Positions 1 through 11,045 of a stretch of DNA of 64,000 bases are shown piece by piece (position 1 is the stretch's first letter; every line of letters starts with the position of its first letter). This DNA is from Tethya wilhelma. Lineage: Eukaryota; Porifera; Demospongiae; Tethyida; Tethyidae. Both the position numbers and the translations under genes were made by a program. The DNA lies in assembly GCA_964030475.1 (NCBI GenBank), contig CAXIPT010000004.1, positions 6,628,891-6,692,890 of the forward strand. The letters are read 5' to 3'. The notes below the pieces were generated by a model. It was not told the origin of the DNA, did not search any database, and saw nothing but the letters and a program-made list of their open reading frames with translations.

Positions 1-40
1 AAACGACTACCGTAATCCTTGTGCACGTGCCAAGGCTTAA
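1..40 (-). repeat. Short dispersed repeat fragment
   Basis: The reverse complement of the first forty bases closely matches 48543-48593, including the run around GGCACGTGC and GGTAGTCGTTTT. The second copy lies just past the hAT transposase at 46-49 kb and is followed by TG and CTGT microsatellite sequence. The repeat is cut by the window edge, so its full length is not known. Confidence 0.5.
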
Positions 41-615
41 TCATACCTGACAATTTTGGGTGTTTTCTGTGACTTCAGTTGATTTCTTGTTCATCTCTTC
101 TTGCTGGTCACCAAACAATTGCTTGATTCGTTCCACTTCTTTCTCAAGGTTTAGAATACGAGTCGACTTGGCACTCAATTCTCCTTTCATTTCAGCTAAC
201 TCAGTTTCTTTCTCTTCTAGCTGTTTCCTGGTTTCAGTGAGCTCGATCTCCTTGATGCTGAGCTTATCTTGAAGAGACTCAATCTCTTCACTCTTCTCCT
301 TAACTACTCTATTTAGAAGTTGAAGCTCATCGTATTTGACTGATGGTACAAGTTTTTTAAACAGCTCCAATTCTTCATTTCTGTTCTCAAGTTGAGTCTT
401 TAAAATTTCAGTTTCAACTATCAGTGATTGAACCTTCTCCTTGAGATTTGGGACATATTTTTCTGCTACTTGTTTGACTGATTGGCTCAATTGAGTTTGC
501 AACTGCTTGGCTTTATTCAACTCTTCAGTTGCATCGCTGAGTGCCTGTTCAGTTTGTGCGACCTCAACACAATCACTGTCAATGGTTGACAATGTCACCT
601 CATGAAATGGCAAAC
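41..615 (-). CDS. Coiled-coil exon of a Death-domain gene
   Basis: This exon encodes about 190 residues of nearly uninterrupted heptad-like sequence rich in Glu, Lys, Leu and Gln, which predicts a long coiled coil. Its 5' border is a good acceptor (TTTTAG before GTTTGCC). It joins in phase 1 to the Death-domain exon at 3394-3657, and the reading frame is preserved across the join. At the 3' end the frame meets TGA at 43-41, but the codons before it form CAG followed by GTATGA, a good donor. The protein may therefore continue outside the window. A coiled coil after a Death domain suggests a self-associating signalling adaptor, which is an inference. Codon use is unlike the neighbouring transposons, and no frameshift or premature stop is seen. 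Confidence 0.72.
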
Positions 616-2165
616 CTAAAATAATTAAAATATGAACGCCTGTTTCATGCCTATGTTCACAATGATATAGCACAACATAAATGACATCATAATACTTTTT
701 AAAAAAATTTGGTTAGCATTCATATAGGCATTGCTGTAAAAAGTAAGGAAACAAAGTGAAAAACTCTGAACTTTGCAATCGGACATCACTATGCTTTATT
801 TATACAAGTCAGCATACTTTCATCAAATAAAATTTGAAGTTTGTATTCGTAAATTTATTCTAATACAGTGTATATTAAGCAAAAAGTTTTGTGTGTCTGT
901 CTGTCCATGTGTGTGTCGCAGGAGTTCACCAGAAGTGCAGCGACCTTGTTATAATTGGACAGTACTTTTTCTTTCGATCGTGTGCAATCAGACTAATTAA
1001 TAAATTGAAGGCTATAGAATGTTCCAATACAAGCAAATGAATTTATGTTAACCTTTTTTATGCGATACAAGTATGGCTCTCACATGATGCACTCTGTAGT
1101 CACATGATGTGTTCCCCTCTCCCCCCAGTCCTAAGGACGCCATGCTACCCTCCTCCACTCATCTAGCTTATCAATGTGTTGAGTCAGTTCACTCACCACC
1201 AACTCTGCTGACAGATGCAACTGCAGGATACATACATATTATTTTAGAGATCACTGCATGACAAGGCTTATTAGTGGTATCCAAAGAAGCACACGTGAAA
1301 GGATTCCTGGAAGCCAATCTTTCACAAAAAAGCCAAAAGCATAACAAGGGAGAAGATTTGCTTATGGAGTCTGCTTCTCTGTTGTTGTACACGAAAACAC
1401 CACCAAAAAAAAAAAAAAAACAGACAAAAAAAAGCACCTAGCCAGATAACGAGAGCTGATTGTGATAAAGGTAAATATTGTTGAGCTGTACATGGCCAAA
1501 GAGTGCATATATATACATCGTATACCACAAAAATTTGGCGGATTTTAATATTGGTGGATTGGCGGTTTAGTAAGGACTGCCAAACAGTCATTTTTGCACA
1601 TGCACATATATTGATGCAAGACGCATCTAGCAGAAAAAGTAAAACTTCATACAATTATATAGCCATGAGTATATCTGTATAGTATGATAATGAGGCATAC
1701 CCTGTAGTAGTCTCGTACCCAGGCTCCGGGGAGGGGGGAAAAAAAGGATCCTGGTATACACACCGTTTGCACATGTGCTTATAATAATTACCTCGACTTT
1801 CTGGGAATTTGGATATTATTGTGCACGCTTGCTAACATTGACGTCATAAATTATGAATATCGTAAAATCGTGAATGGTAAAATGTACTGGCACCAGTGTT
1901 TGCTCTAGAAATTTTAGCAGGGCGTCCGCAATGTTATGCCTTTTTATGTTACAATGTCATCTTTATAATAATTATTATATAACCACAATTCAGACGTACA
2001 CATGTACAAATTCCAATCCAGTTGGTTTGTAAGCTATATTTTTAGTGTCACGAGTCCAAAAATTTAGTGGTCCATGGACTCCTAAACACCCTTTAGAGCA
2101 AACACTGACTGGCACCGACTGACCTTGGATGCTTGTCGATTTTACAAGACGTTGATATAGTGTAT
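616..2165. other. Left part of the Death-domain gene intron
   Basis: No coding exon is recognisable here. The stretch holds an oligo-A run near 1402-1435, G-rich and AT-rich patches, and TGTGTCTGTCTGTC sequence near 888-905 that resembles sequence after the repeat at 48.5 kb. The short open frames on both strands lack domains and convincing splice borders. Confidence 0.5.
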
Positions 2166-2560
2166 GCATAAAGGTTCTCATGCAGGCTATACCTCCTTAG
2201 CTTAATAGCAGCTTCAGACTCAGTGTATGAAGGTTCTCATGCAGGGCTACCTCCTTAGCATTTTCACAAAAAACTGCAGCAAATAGCAGCTTCAGACTCA
2301 GTGTATGAAAGTTCTCATGCAGGCTACCTCCTTAGCATTTTCACAAAAACCTGCAGCAAATACCGTATAGCAGAAAATTTTCGTTGGTGCAAAATTTCAT
2401 ACAAATCGTTAAAAATGTGGCAGAAAATTTTTTCGTAGTTTTAAATTTCATATACGCGGTGCGCGTGCAGCTTCAGACTCAGTGTATCAAGGTTCTTATG
2501 CAGGCTACCTCTTTAGTTTTTTTCATAATAATCTGCAGCAAATAGCAACTTCAGACTCAG
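2166..2560 (+). repeat. Tandem repeat, about 77-bp unit
   Basis: About four units, some partial, start with GCTTCAGACTCAGTGTATGA and run through CTCATGCAGG, CTACCTCCTTAGC and CTGCAGCAAATAGCA. Good units begin near 2210, 2290 and 2467, with partial units at both ends. The array lies inside the intron of the Death-domain gene and is interrupted by the small element at 2361-2466. Confidence 0.75.
2361..2466 (+). mobile_element. Small AT-rich inserted element in tandem repeat
   Basis: This block begins with TACCGTATAGCAGAAAATTT, repeats GCAGAAAATTTT internally and ends at ATACGCGGTGCGCG. It splits a unit of the surrounding tandem array. The look is that of a miniature transposon, but I cannot delimit inverted repeats or a target duplication with certainty. 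Confidence 0.4.
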
Positions 2561-3007
2561 TTGTTTAAGGGTGGTCGGTGATGCCCACGCACTTCTGTTG
2601 CTAAGGGGTGTACCTACAAAACTACTAATTTAAAAGAACTACCTTGTATGCCGTACAGTGGCAAACAGTTTTGGCATATAACATCATTCTGCATGCTTCG
2701 TCCGAACCTTCCCAAATTTTGTCAGGGACCATTTCTTATTAATGCCAAGACATTAACAGAGAAATTTTACAAATTTCAAGCTTACAAGCAAAATTTTTCA
2801 TATCATGACTTCACAGTAAATCTTAATTCTCTAGCTTTAAAATTGGGGAAAACTCTCTGTTATGGTCAAGATCTGACCACGTGTAGATTGTGTGCAAAGT
2901 AAGGTCCCATTCTGATGTTCAGTGTCAAAGGAGTTGACATTATGCAAGTTTTGAGCTGATCTCATGAATAAACTCACTTACTATGGCTGCTCCAGCAGTC
3001 AGTACTA

Positions 3008-3125
3008 GAATATTAACAAGTAGTAAAAATTTTATAAAAATGAGAAGTGTAGGAATGGGCAGTGCTGTAAAAAGCAAGGAAACAAGACAAGTCTCTGAAT
3101 TTCGGCACATGACTACTTCATTTTC
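3008..3125 (+). mobile_element. Element C, left half only
   Basis: This is one arm of a foldback element. It runs through GGAATGGGCAGTGC, AAGCAAGGAAACAAG and TTTCGGCACATGACTACTTC. Full two-armed copies lie at 28441-28820, 42428-42835 and 44236-44640. The copy stops exactly at the single n at 3126, so the truncation may be an assembly join. Confidence 0.65.
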
Positions 3126-3126
3126 N

Positions 3127-3368
3127 AGAAGAAGAAGAAGAAGAAGAAGAAGAAGATGGAGAAAATTGGAGGTTTGGCATGTTTGTGTTTGTTACTTTAG
3201 CGATAGTTTTAGGCCATGTTTTTGGGCTCATTAGAAAGAGAAAAAGCGAAATAGTAGCTTAAAAAGCCTTTTAGTGCCAAGCACTCAGTTTTTGCAAGAG
3301 TTATTCGTGTGAATATTTGTACTGCGCTAATGGGCCATCCATATTCCCAGTACTACCGTACTGGGAAT
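3127..3368 (+). mobile_element. Element A copy ending in a hairpin
   Basis: Element A is a small non-coding repeat seen at least seven times in this window. This copy starts in an AGA microsatellite, passes through GGAGGTTTGGCATG and GGCCATGTTTTTGGGCTCAT, and ends in the palindrome CCCAGTACTACCGTACTGGG at 3346-3365. Flanking bases extend the stem further here. It lies about 20 bases past the donor of the Death-domain exon. The Arg-run reading frames across it are microsatellite translations, not genes. Confidence 0.75.
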
Positions 3369-3393
3369 ATATAGTCATATGACATGAACATAC

Positions 3394-3657
3394 CGTGTTT
3401 CTCAGCCAAACTCTTGGCAAGTCTGTTCCTCCCAATGTTTCCCAGGGCAGGAGCCAGCTTGCTCCATGTTGGCTTCTCTAGTTGGCTCCAGCGTATGAGC
3501 ATCTGTAGACGGCACTGTTGTGTGGTCCTATAATCCTGACGAATGGCTTGTAGGAAATGTGTTGGTATCTTTAGCTGAACACCAAGTTTAAACCAGTTCA
3601 GGACATCCTTCAGTTCAACTTCAAGATCTTCCAACTTAGCCTCGGCATCTTCAGCAC
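3394..3657 (-). CDS. Death domain exon
   Basis: This 88-codon exon encodes an almost complete Death-fold domain, a six-helix module that binds other Death domains in apoptosis and innate immune signalling. Diagnostic features are the first helix (DVLNWFKLGVQL), the second (IPTHFLQAIRQD), the RLQMLIRW helix, the conserved Trp in KPTWSKLAPAL and the final NRLAKSLAEKH. The acceptor (AACAG before GTGCTG) and donor (ACACG before GTATGT) are both strong, and both introns are phase 1, as expected of a shuffled domain. The next exon is the coiled coil at 41-615. Upstream exons must lie to the right but are not recognised. The partner and pathway cannot be told from sequence. Confidence 0.8.
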
Positions 3658-3890
3658 CTGTTATGTGTGCATGTTGTATACATAATAGATAAATAATATA
3701 ATTAGCATTGTACATGCATGCTCCTAGGGAGACAGTTAATCAAGTACAGCGCATGGCTACATGTACTATTAGGCAATATTCTCCCGTATTGCACAGATGG
3801 TTATTGCACACTTTTTAATTATCACTACAACCACCTATAGATAATCGACCTACTGACCAATCAGATTGCTTATAGAACACTAGTCATATA

Positions 3891-4578
3891 CAGTGCAACC
3901 AGGTAAAAGAGCAAAATTTTGAAAATTTGTTCAAAACCTGCCAAAACTGCATGTACTCACTATATTTGTTGCTGGTAAGTACCAATTCATTGTTTTTGAG
4001 CGATTTTGAAACACAAAAATTTCCCCTATCACTACCGTTATTTTATGAAGCCATGCAACTGCAAAAAACTGCAAAAAGTTGCAAAAAGCTGCAAAAATGC
4101 TAACAAAATGCACCGTTTAGCCTTCACTGCCAAATCTTGCACACAGTTTGAGAGTTCCTTTGTCTATACACAAATAAAATTTGAGCTCTTAACTCCCAGG
4201 AGAAGGTTGATTTTTTATAGCTAACGTAGTTTTGAGCCTTTATGCAACTGTTATGGGCTGAAACTCTTGAGTTAAAAGCTCTAGTCTGGTACATAGAATT
4301 ATCAATGCAATGTCTAGCTGCATGTAGCGTTTAATTCATTCCTTAACTCCTAGTAGTTTGTCAGATCTTATAGCTAACGTTTTTTCTCTACCTTACTGAG
4401 TAAAATGTGAGCCACGCCCAACAGGCAGCACGTGATTAGACCCGCCCACTCACTGAAGCCACACTAGTGATTACTAAACACATATCTACTGTCAATACTT
4501 CCATACCATATACAGTCTGGAAGATATCTAGTGAATAACAAAAAAGTCAAATTTTTGCTCTTTTACCTGGTTGCACTG
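3891..4578. mobile_element. TA-flanked miniature Tc1/mariner-like element
   Basis: The ends are inverted repeats. The left end begins CAGTGCAACCAGGTAAAAGA, and the right end is its reverse complement, with 25 or more matching positions. The element is flanked on both sides by TA, the duplication made by Tc1/mariner transposases. It has no coding capacity. It shares only the terminal CAGT with the autonomous element at 18251-20778, so that element need not be its mobiliser. Confidence 0.75.
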
Positions 4579-4719
4579 TATAATAAATATTTTTATCTTC
4601 ATGTATATATTTCCAATGTAGGTTATTAGCATGTTCTTAGACAACACTATTTCACCTAACTCAATCTCCTCCTCCCAGATCAATGTGTGAGAGACATGTG
4701 CTTAAACGAGGAGGTCGCG

Positions 4720-4727
4720 TATAAAAG
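4720..4727 (+). promoter_or_regulatory. Candidate TATA box
   Basis: TATAAAAG is followed by a GC-rich stretch and, about 35 bases downstream, by an ATG (ATGGCGTCAGAA) whose short frame runs into a possible GT donor. The arrangement resembles a TATA promoter with a first exon on the plus strand. No further exon was identified with confidence. Confidence 0.3.
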
Positions 4728-5072
4728 GGGCGTGGCCGGCCACAAATTCGCGACGTCAGAAAATGGCGTCAGAATTTTTTACTTTAGAAAATTGGTAACT
4801 AAGCAAGGGACTTACTCGCACGGGTTTTACACTGTGTTTTACTGAGTTTTACTAACCAAAACAGCTGCACAAACTTAGAGCGATACAGAGAGCGCCACAA
4901 ATGAACAATTGTTGCAGTTTTTGAAGAAAACTACGTGCATTTTGAGAAAGAAGCGTTCTTTTACCATGCCAGGGAATAAACTTCTTGCGTGAAAGTGAAA
5001 AGGACTCGTTTTTGCGTGTCTGAAGATTGATAGGACCGTCAATGACGCCCAGAGTTTCTCAAAGTCTCAAAA

Positions 5073-5330
5073 ATGAAGCTTGCACTGCTGCTTGTAGCTG
5101 CTATAAATATTTGTCCATTGGTTCTGAGCCATCTAGTGGTTCTATTTCTCAAGCTCAGGTCAATACTTACAGAGTTAGAAAACAAAATACACACACATTT
5201 TAGTGTAACAGTTCTTATATGTGTGGTAAGGGTATATACAGGTGGTGTTGATGGCCGAATAGTGAGGGTCAGGATATGTCGATGGTGGCTGTGTCTGCAA
5301 GACCCCTGTGTTAGTGTACTGTCGTTATGA
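5073..5330 (+). CDS. Doubtful small secreted ORF
   Basis: An 85-codon frame begins with a signal-peptide-like stretch: a Lys, then an aliphatic core LALLLVAAI, then small residues near position 19. It lies about 350 bases downstream of the TATA box at 4720. A good donor-like GTAAGG occurs inside the frame at about 5226, so the true product, if any, may be shorter or spliced. No domain is recognised, and chance is a real alternative. Confidence 0.2.
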   Translation: MKLALLLVAAINICPLVLSHLVVLFLKLRSILTELENKIHTHFSVTVLICVVRVYTGGVDGRIVRVRICRWWLCLQDPCVSVLSL

Positions 5331-7057
5331 TTTCGTGGTCAGTCTGACAGGTGCAGCAGAGTCTCATCTGTGCTCAAGTTATTACAAGTTTACACCTGTA
5401 GTTTGTGACAAGTAAGTGGTCTATTTACTGTACGTATGTGTGTACATGTGATAATAGCGGAGTCATGTTGTACAAACACAGGTACATGTGATTTTCTTGA
5501 CCCACATTTACACTTGAGCTTGGCTTATGATAAATGATGTTGAAGTCTCCACCTCCATGTTGAATTGGGCATTTTGTCGAGTCCGTTAGCATAAAAACAT
5601 CCATCTTTATTATTTTATTGATGGTTAGTTCATACAATACAAATTTTAGCAAATTATATATATTATTGATGCATGGCTGACTATTATTGTACAGATCAGC
5701 TGATATTCAACTTGATGATAAAGATAGAAGAGAGCACCAACTCCACCACAACCAGTGTACCATGTACTCTCTTCGTGTTCCTTCTCTACAGCGTCTGTAG
5801 ATACCTACTTGACTCACCATCATGATCCCGGTAACTGAAAAAACAACAACACTATTGTTAGCAATTCATAGTACTTCTATTTTGCATAAACAAGCAGTTT
5901 ACCTTATAATCCAAACTATTTTGCAGGGCATGAAATCAGCCAAATATTGCTCTACTCTTCACAAACTCAAAGAGACCTCGGTGGGAGTGACTAGAATGGT
6001 GTACTGTCTTGGTACAGTGTCCATTGATGCCCTGGCAGAAACTAGCGCAAGAATTGTGTATTGTTTTATACAAAGATGTGCTCTTGTTATTAATAATTTG
6101 TAAAAATAATAGTGTATGTCTGTATTGGCAGTGTTACTGCCTGTATTTTCTGTACAATATTGTCAATGGCTGCCATGGAATACTAAGACCACGGATACAA
6201 ACCAAATTCTTTGTATTGTTTACAAAATGACATGACAGGTAGTTTTTATTTGGTAACCACTACTACTGTGCAAGTAATTTGTGGAAGGTAAGCGTCGTAG
6301 TGCGTAGTTGTAGCAAAGAGAAAAAAGGAGCTCTGCAAGCGCCATGACGACAGTTTTTTTACGTCTGCGCAAAAGGTCAAAGGTGGTGGCCGGGGATTTT
6401 TCTATTTATACCCCGTACCCCGGAAGTGATCCAAAACGAACGCGTGTGAATAATTGCGTCATTATAAACGCGACCTCGTTTAAGGCATGTCCACAACTTT
6501 TTGTATGGGCAGTACCAATTATAATTAAAGCTTGTACCAATACATGCATTTGACAAGCATTGAACAAGCTTTGAACATGAATAATTAATTTATGCATACT
6601 AATGAGAATTTAGTCAGCCTTAATTTATTCCTTCTTTAGAGAAAGCATAGAGAAAGTTACTATCTTTCCTCCCTAGTTCAGCTTAGTTATGGTAGGAATA
6701 AACCATAGCTACATCAACAATTCTGTGCACTGCTTAGCTTTTGCTTCCTTCAAAAAGCTTGCAAAACGGAAGCCGTGAAAGTTCGCTAAATTAGTAGCGT
6801 ACTTTTGGCTTTTTTTTCTAGCTTGCAAAGCAGGACTACAAAAGCGATTGCATGCAGGTATCTTGCTGCACCTACGTAGCCAGCGTCAAGCTTCTCCTGC
6901 AAAGCACTAGGAAAAAAACGTGCGTTTAAAACTGAAGGTCTCGATCTCACCTCGATCGCGACTAAAGCCTATATTTCCACGTCTACTAATCAGACCCGAT
7001 CCTAACTTGGTATTTTAGTAGGGCTCTACCTTACCTAACAGGATGGCAAGTCTAAAG
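5331..7057. other. No recognised gene
   Basis: Frames at 5822-6230 and 6344-6553 show no domain. The stretch 6290-6480 is richer in CpG and could be regulatory. The 8-bp sequence GTCTAAAG at 7050-7057 is the left target duplication of the adjacent hAT element. Confidence 0.4.
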
Positions 7058-9340
7058 TAGTGTTGGGCGATACGATACAAAAATTATTGATCTTACCGAT
7101 ACAGGAAGTTTAGTGCCAAAATCGATACTCGGATTTTGGTATCGAGTATTTCGATTCTTAGATTATGTCATTACAATTGCCGGGGAGATCCTTCTTCATT
7201 AACTAGTCTGCCACATGGCAAACATGGCTACTGCTAGTGGCACCTCTGGTGGCACCTTTTCTAGCGAAAAAAGGCCCTAGAAGTGTTGTCTGGCGACATT
7301 TTGAAAGAGTGTCTGAAGGCACTTCGAAATGTATTCTGTGTACAGAAATTCTTAAAGACTCTGGCAACACCACCAATTTGTTTAAGGTGCGGACTGAGCG
7401 TACTAGATAATATCATGTTATAGTGTGCTACAATTACCAAGTAGCTTGTCAAAGTTTTCCTTTTGTTAACTTAGCACTTGAAGACCAAGCACCCAGAGGA
7501 GCACAAAGCATGTCAAGAGCAGCGTAAATAGGAAGAAAAGACTAAAACAGCAAAAAAAGGCAAAAACAGGTACACAGTTAACAGTGAGTGAAGTGCTACA
7601 GAGATCAAGCAAGTATACTAGTTCTTCTGTAAGGCAGCAACAGTTGGATAATGTCCTCCTAGAGATGCTCTCCATAGATATGCAGCCAGCATCAATTGTT
7701 GAAGACAGTGGTTTTATAAAGTTTGTGACCTTACTAGACTCCCGGTATGATATTCCAAGTAGAAGAACCCTGATGAGAAGGCTTCCAATACTTTATGAGA
7801 AGGTCAAAGCCAAAGTCATGCACCTCCTAGATAATGTTCCTTATGTGGCTTTGACTACTGACCTCTGGACCTCGAGAACAACACAGAGCTACATGACTAT
7901 ACCTGCTCATCTTTTTACATCATCTTGGGAACTTAAAAGCCTAGTGCTAGAAACAGTTCACATTGATGTTGAGCACACTGCTGAGAATCTTAGAGACCAA
8001 CTAAAACAAATTGCAGAGAATTGGAAAATTAATGACAAAGTAGTTGGAATAGTAACTGATAATGCTTCCAATATTGTCTCAGCAGCTAAATCAACAGGTT
8101 GGAGACACATACCTTGTTTCGCACATACCCTTAACCTAGTCGTTCAAGATTCCCTACAAGCTGATAAGGCTGTAGTTGATGTTAAGAAAAAGTGTAAAGA
8201 TATAGTATCACACTTCCACTGAAGTGTCAAATCCTCTGATAAATTGCGAGAGGTTCAGAAACAGATAGGGTTACAAGAGAACAAGTTAATACAAGATGTA
8301 GAAACAAGGTGGAATTCAACCTTTTATATGTTTGAACGTTTATTGGAACAACATCAAGCTGTTACGACCACACTCTGCCTCACAAACAACAACTCTCTAT
8401 GCCTGTCAGCAGAAGACATTGAGTGTCTCCAAGCTAGTGTTCAGTTGTTGCGTCCTTTTGAAGCTGCTACAACAGAAATCTCGGCTGACAAATATACAAC
8501 AATTTCTAAGCTCATACCTCTGGTTAAGAGTCTCATGCACTTAACAGCTGGTGATGGCTCAGGGATAGATCTTGCAATACAATTAATGGTGCAATTACGT
8601 AGAAGATTTGGTGCCATGGAAAACAATCACTTTCTTGCTGAATGCACACTGTTAGATCCACGTTTGAAGAAATTGGCATTTAGAGATCAAACAGCAGCAC
8701 AGCAGGCGGTAGAGTGATTGACTCAAGAAGCATCAGCTTTTTCTGCAAGTCCTGGATCTTCAGATATAGAAACAACTGTATTAGCAAGTTCTAGTACAAG
8801 GTCGTGTAACCTATGGGAAATGTTTGATGCAAAAGTTGCAGAAGTTCAAGCTCGAAGACCTGGAAGCGTGGATGCACTCATAGAGACCAGACAGTACATA
8901 GAAGAAAAGATTGTTCAAAGGCAGGAATCAGCCTTTGTATGGTGGCGAACAAATGAGGGCCACTACCCCTACCTGAGTAGGCTTGCAAAGAGGTACTTGT
9001 GTTGTCCAGGTACTTCAGTACCATCAGAAAGGCTCTTTTCCAAAGCAGGTGAACTTATTAGTGCCAGAAGGAGTAGAATCAAGCCCAAAAATGTGAACAT
9101 GTTCTTGTTTTTAAACAAAAATTTAAACATTGTTGATTAAGAGTAAGGATTAGTATAATATTAACAACATAAAATTTCTCAGTGTATATACAACATAAAA
9201 TTTCTGGCCACATGTATGTAACACAAGAATAAAATTTTGGTGCACGGTATTGTATCGAAATGGTATCGATACCATTGATATTTACTATAAAATACTTGGT
9301 ATTGTATCGAAACTAGGTATAGGGGTATCGCCCACCACTA
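7058..9340 (+). mobile_element. Full-length hAT transposon
   Basis: The ends are inverted repeats: TAGTGTTGGGCGATAC on the left and TAGTGGTGGGCGATAC read inward from the right. The element is flanked by a perfect 8-bp direct repeat GTCTAAAG (7050-7057 and 9341-9348), the hallmark of hAT insertion. Its subterminal regions hold many short GATAC and GTATCG motifs, possible transposase binding sites. The interior encodes one hAT transposase, now broken. The element is 2.28 kb. Confidence 0.93.
7215..9140 (+). pseudogene. hAT transposase with BED finger, inactivated
   Basis: The frame begins near ATG 7215 and encodes a BED zinc finger (WRHF, CILC, then HLKTKH). The finger is completed by splicing an 88-bp intron at 7387-7474 (AAG before GTGCGG, TTAG before CAC). 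The catalytic part follows at 7584-9140 with the hAT motifs TDLWTSRTTQSYM, VGIVTDNASNI, CFAHTLNLVVQ and ETRWNSTFYM. The C-terminal dimerisation block contains SVPSERLFSKAGELIS. Defects are a frameshift in an A-run near 7265-7272, another near 7565-7585, and in-frame TGA codons at 8220-8222 and 8715-8717. The gene is therefore dead, though most motifs are well preserved. Confidence 0.9.
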
Positions 9341-9991
9341 GTCTAAAGCCTATAGCTCGAACGACATGGCTGTAAAATATTAAATGCGAAAAATCGCAAA
9401 TTACGCGACCGTTGAATACGCGTGCGGTTAAATACAGGCATATTTGCCAACAAAGATGCCTCACTCCGGCGCGTTCTTTAAATTGGAGGTTAGCTTTTTA
9501 TTGATTAAATAAATTCTCTAGTGCATGAAGTTATTAGTACTAACTGGAAAATTGGTACTCCATACAGGGATGAAGGTGAGTATAGCCTATAAACAAATAT
9601 TGTACCAAAAAATCATGTATTTTTGTGCTACAATTGCCTATAAGCTACTAGTACTTAGATTAATGCACATTTTCCAGTTATACTATATTGCCTCACATAG
9701 AATAGAGCATCTTGGTATAAAAATTTACTGGGTTTCATTAAAAATGAAGTGGGAGCAGTCAAAATACAAGACAAATAGTGATCTCATTAAATATTCATTT
9801 AATTGAAAAGGGGGTGTGGTGAGGTGACCACTTCCGGTTTAAAATATTTAACAAATGTTGAAGTAATAGTCATAACAGTTTATATTGCTAGCTAACCTCC
9901 ACTGATGTCTTTAGTAGCTTCCAAATCTTACACATTTGTTGAGGGAAACAATCAATACCCACACTAAGGACATGCCTTGAGCAGGCCTTGT
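9341..9991. other. No recognised gene
   Basis: The stretch begins with the right GTCTAAAG target duplication of the hAT element. The 93-codon frame at 9525-9806 is AT-driven and has no domain. I see no repeat boundary here apart from the LTR starting at 9992. Confidence 0.5.
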
Positions 9992-10219
9992 TGTGACAAA
10001 ATCTGTTCTGTCCTCGCCCTCAGTAGGCATGCTAGCACTCTACTAGTCAACAATAGTTCAAAAGTATTCTTGAATAACAGTCACAGACTGAACAGTTACA
10101 CAAAACCAATACACTAGTTAATTAATGACGCCAAAATGCACAACTTAATAATTACATTACACTACACAGTTCAGAGTAGTATTATAGTAGACATAGTCTT
10201 AGAGTCAACATACATCACA
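9992..10219 (-). repeat. Gypsy A LTR, copy 3
   Basis: Read on the minus strand this 228-bp LTR begins TGTGATGTATGTTGACTC and ends GATTTTGTCACA, with matching TGTGA and TCACA termini. It follows the pol tail fragment at 10220-10695, as a 3' LTR should. The other LTRs of the family are at 27395-27610, 29558-29735 and 37315-37541. Confidence 0.85.
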
Positions 10220-10695
10220 ACTCCTCCCTCCTAAAAATGAAGGATCTGGAATCAGTAAATATGAAAAGTACTCCGGAGGTTTACGAACCCTAGCTGGGTA
10301 ACGACGACCAGTGTTCTCTGAGTTGGTCTCTTGAGTCAAAGAGCTTTGCTCTACCGAATCAGATGAAGGATGAGGCATCACAGGCAGTGTGTTTAGAACT
10401 GTAGTAGTGAAGGGAAAACTTATTTCTTCTTGACATCTTCAACAGACATATTTCCATTGATGGCAGCTCGGAGCTGATCAATGTGCCTCCTCCTCAATTC
10501 ACCAGTAGGAAGTTTGACCAAGTACGAGAACGGTCCACCACCATTCCTTTTACCCACTTCGGACCATCTTGGTAATTCCTAGTCCACACCAACTGTTCAA
10601 TCGTCAATTCACGATCTCTAGCTTTTGAGTCATGCTGGAGTTTTTGGCGCTCCTTCTCTCCCTTGACTCTGACAGTCACAGTGGATCCAAACTAG
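10220..10695 (-). pseudogene. Gypsy A pol tail fragment, copy 3
   Basis: This is the C-terminal end of a Ty3/gypsy polyprotein after the integrase core. It is homologous to 26920-27409 and keeps the stretch from RVKGE through SKARDREL to WVKG. The frame breaks inside the fragment, and a small deletion lies near 10681. The upstream end is cut by the inserted element at 10696. Confidence 0.85.
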
Positions 10696-11040
10696 CAGGG
10701 CCGGCGGAACCGGTCCGGTTGGTCCGGCGAAAACCGGACCACTTTTTTACGTGAAATCGGTAGTGGTCGTCAACATTTACTGGTAATGATCGTCAACGTT
10801 AGAAATTAGCTTGTGGAATCGTGGCAGAATCAGCAGCAAGAGCGTTTGAGTTATTATACGATTAAAACTGTAGCGAATTGTCTCAAAATCGCCCCAGAAT
10901 GGCTCTCAGAGCACCTAAATTTGCAAAATTTTCTGGGGGGGCATGCCCCCAGACCCCCCTAGCGGGGCACGTTCCTTTGAAACGTGCACGTGGGCTCCGC
11001 CCCCGGCCTGACCACTACATTTTAGCTTCCGCCGGCACTG
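10696..11040. mobile_element. Small GC-rich element with inverted ends
   Basis: The 345-bp element starts CAGGGCCGGCGGAA and ends with the inverted form of CAGTGCCGGCGGAA. It is flanked by the 5-bp direct repeat ACTAG at 10691-10695 and 11041-11045. The interior has a GGGGGGGCATGCCCCC palindrome and no ORF. The termini look hAT-like, but a 5-bp duplication is unusual for hAT, so the superfamily stays open. Confidence 0.75.
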
Positions 11041-11045
11041 ACTAG

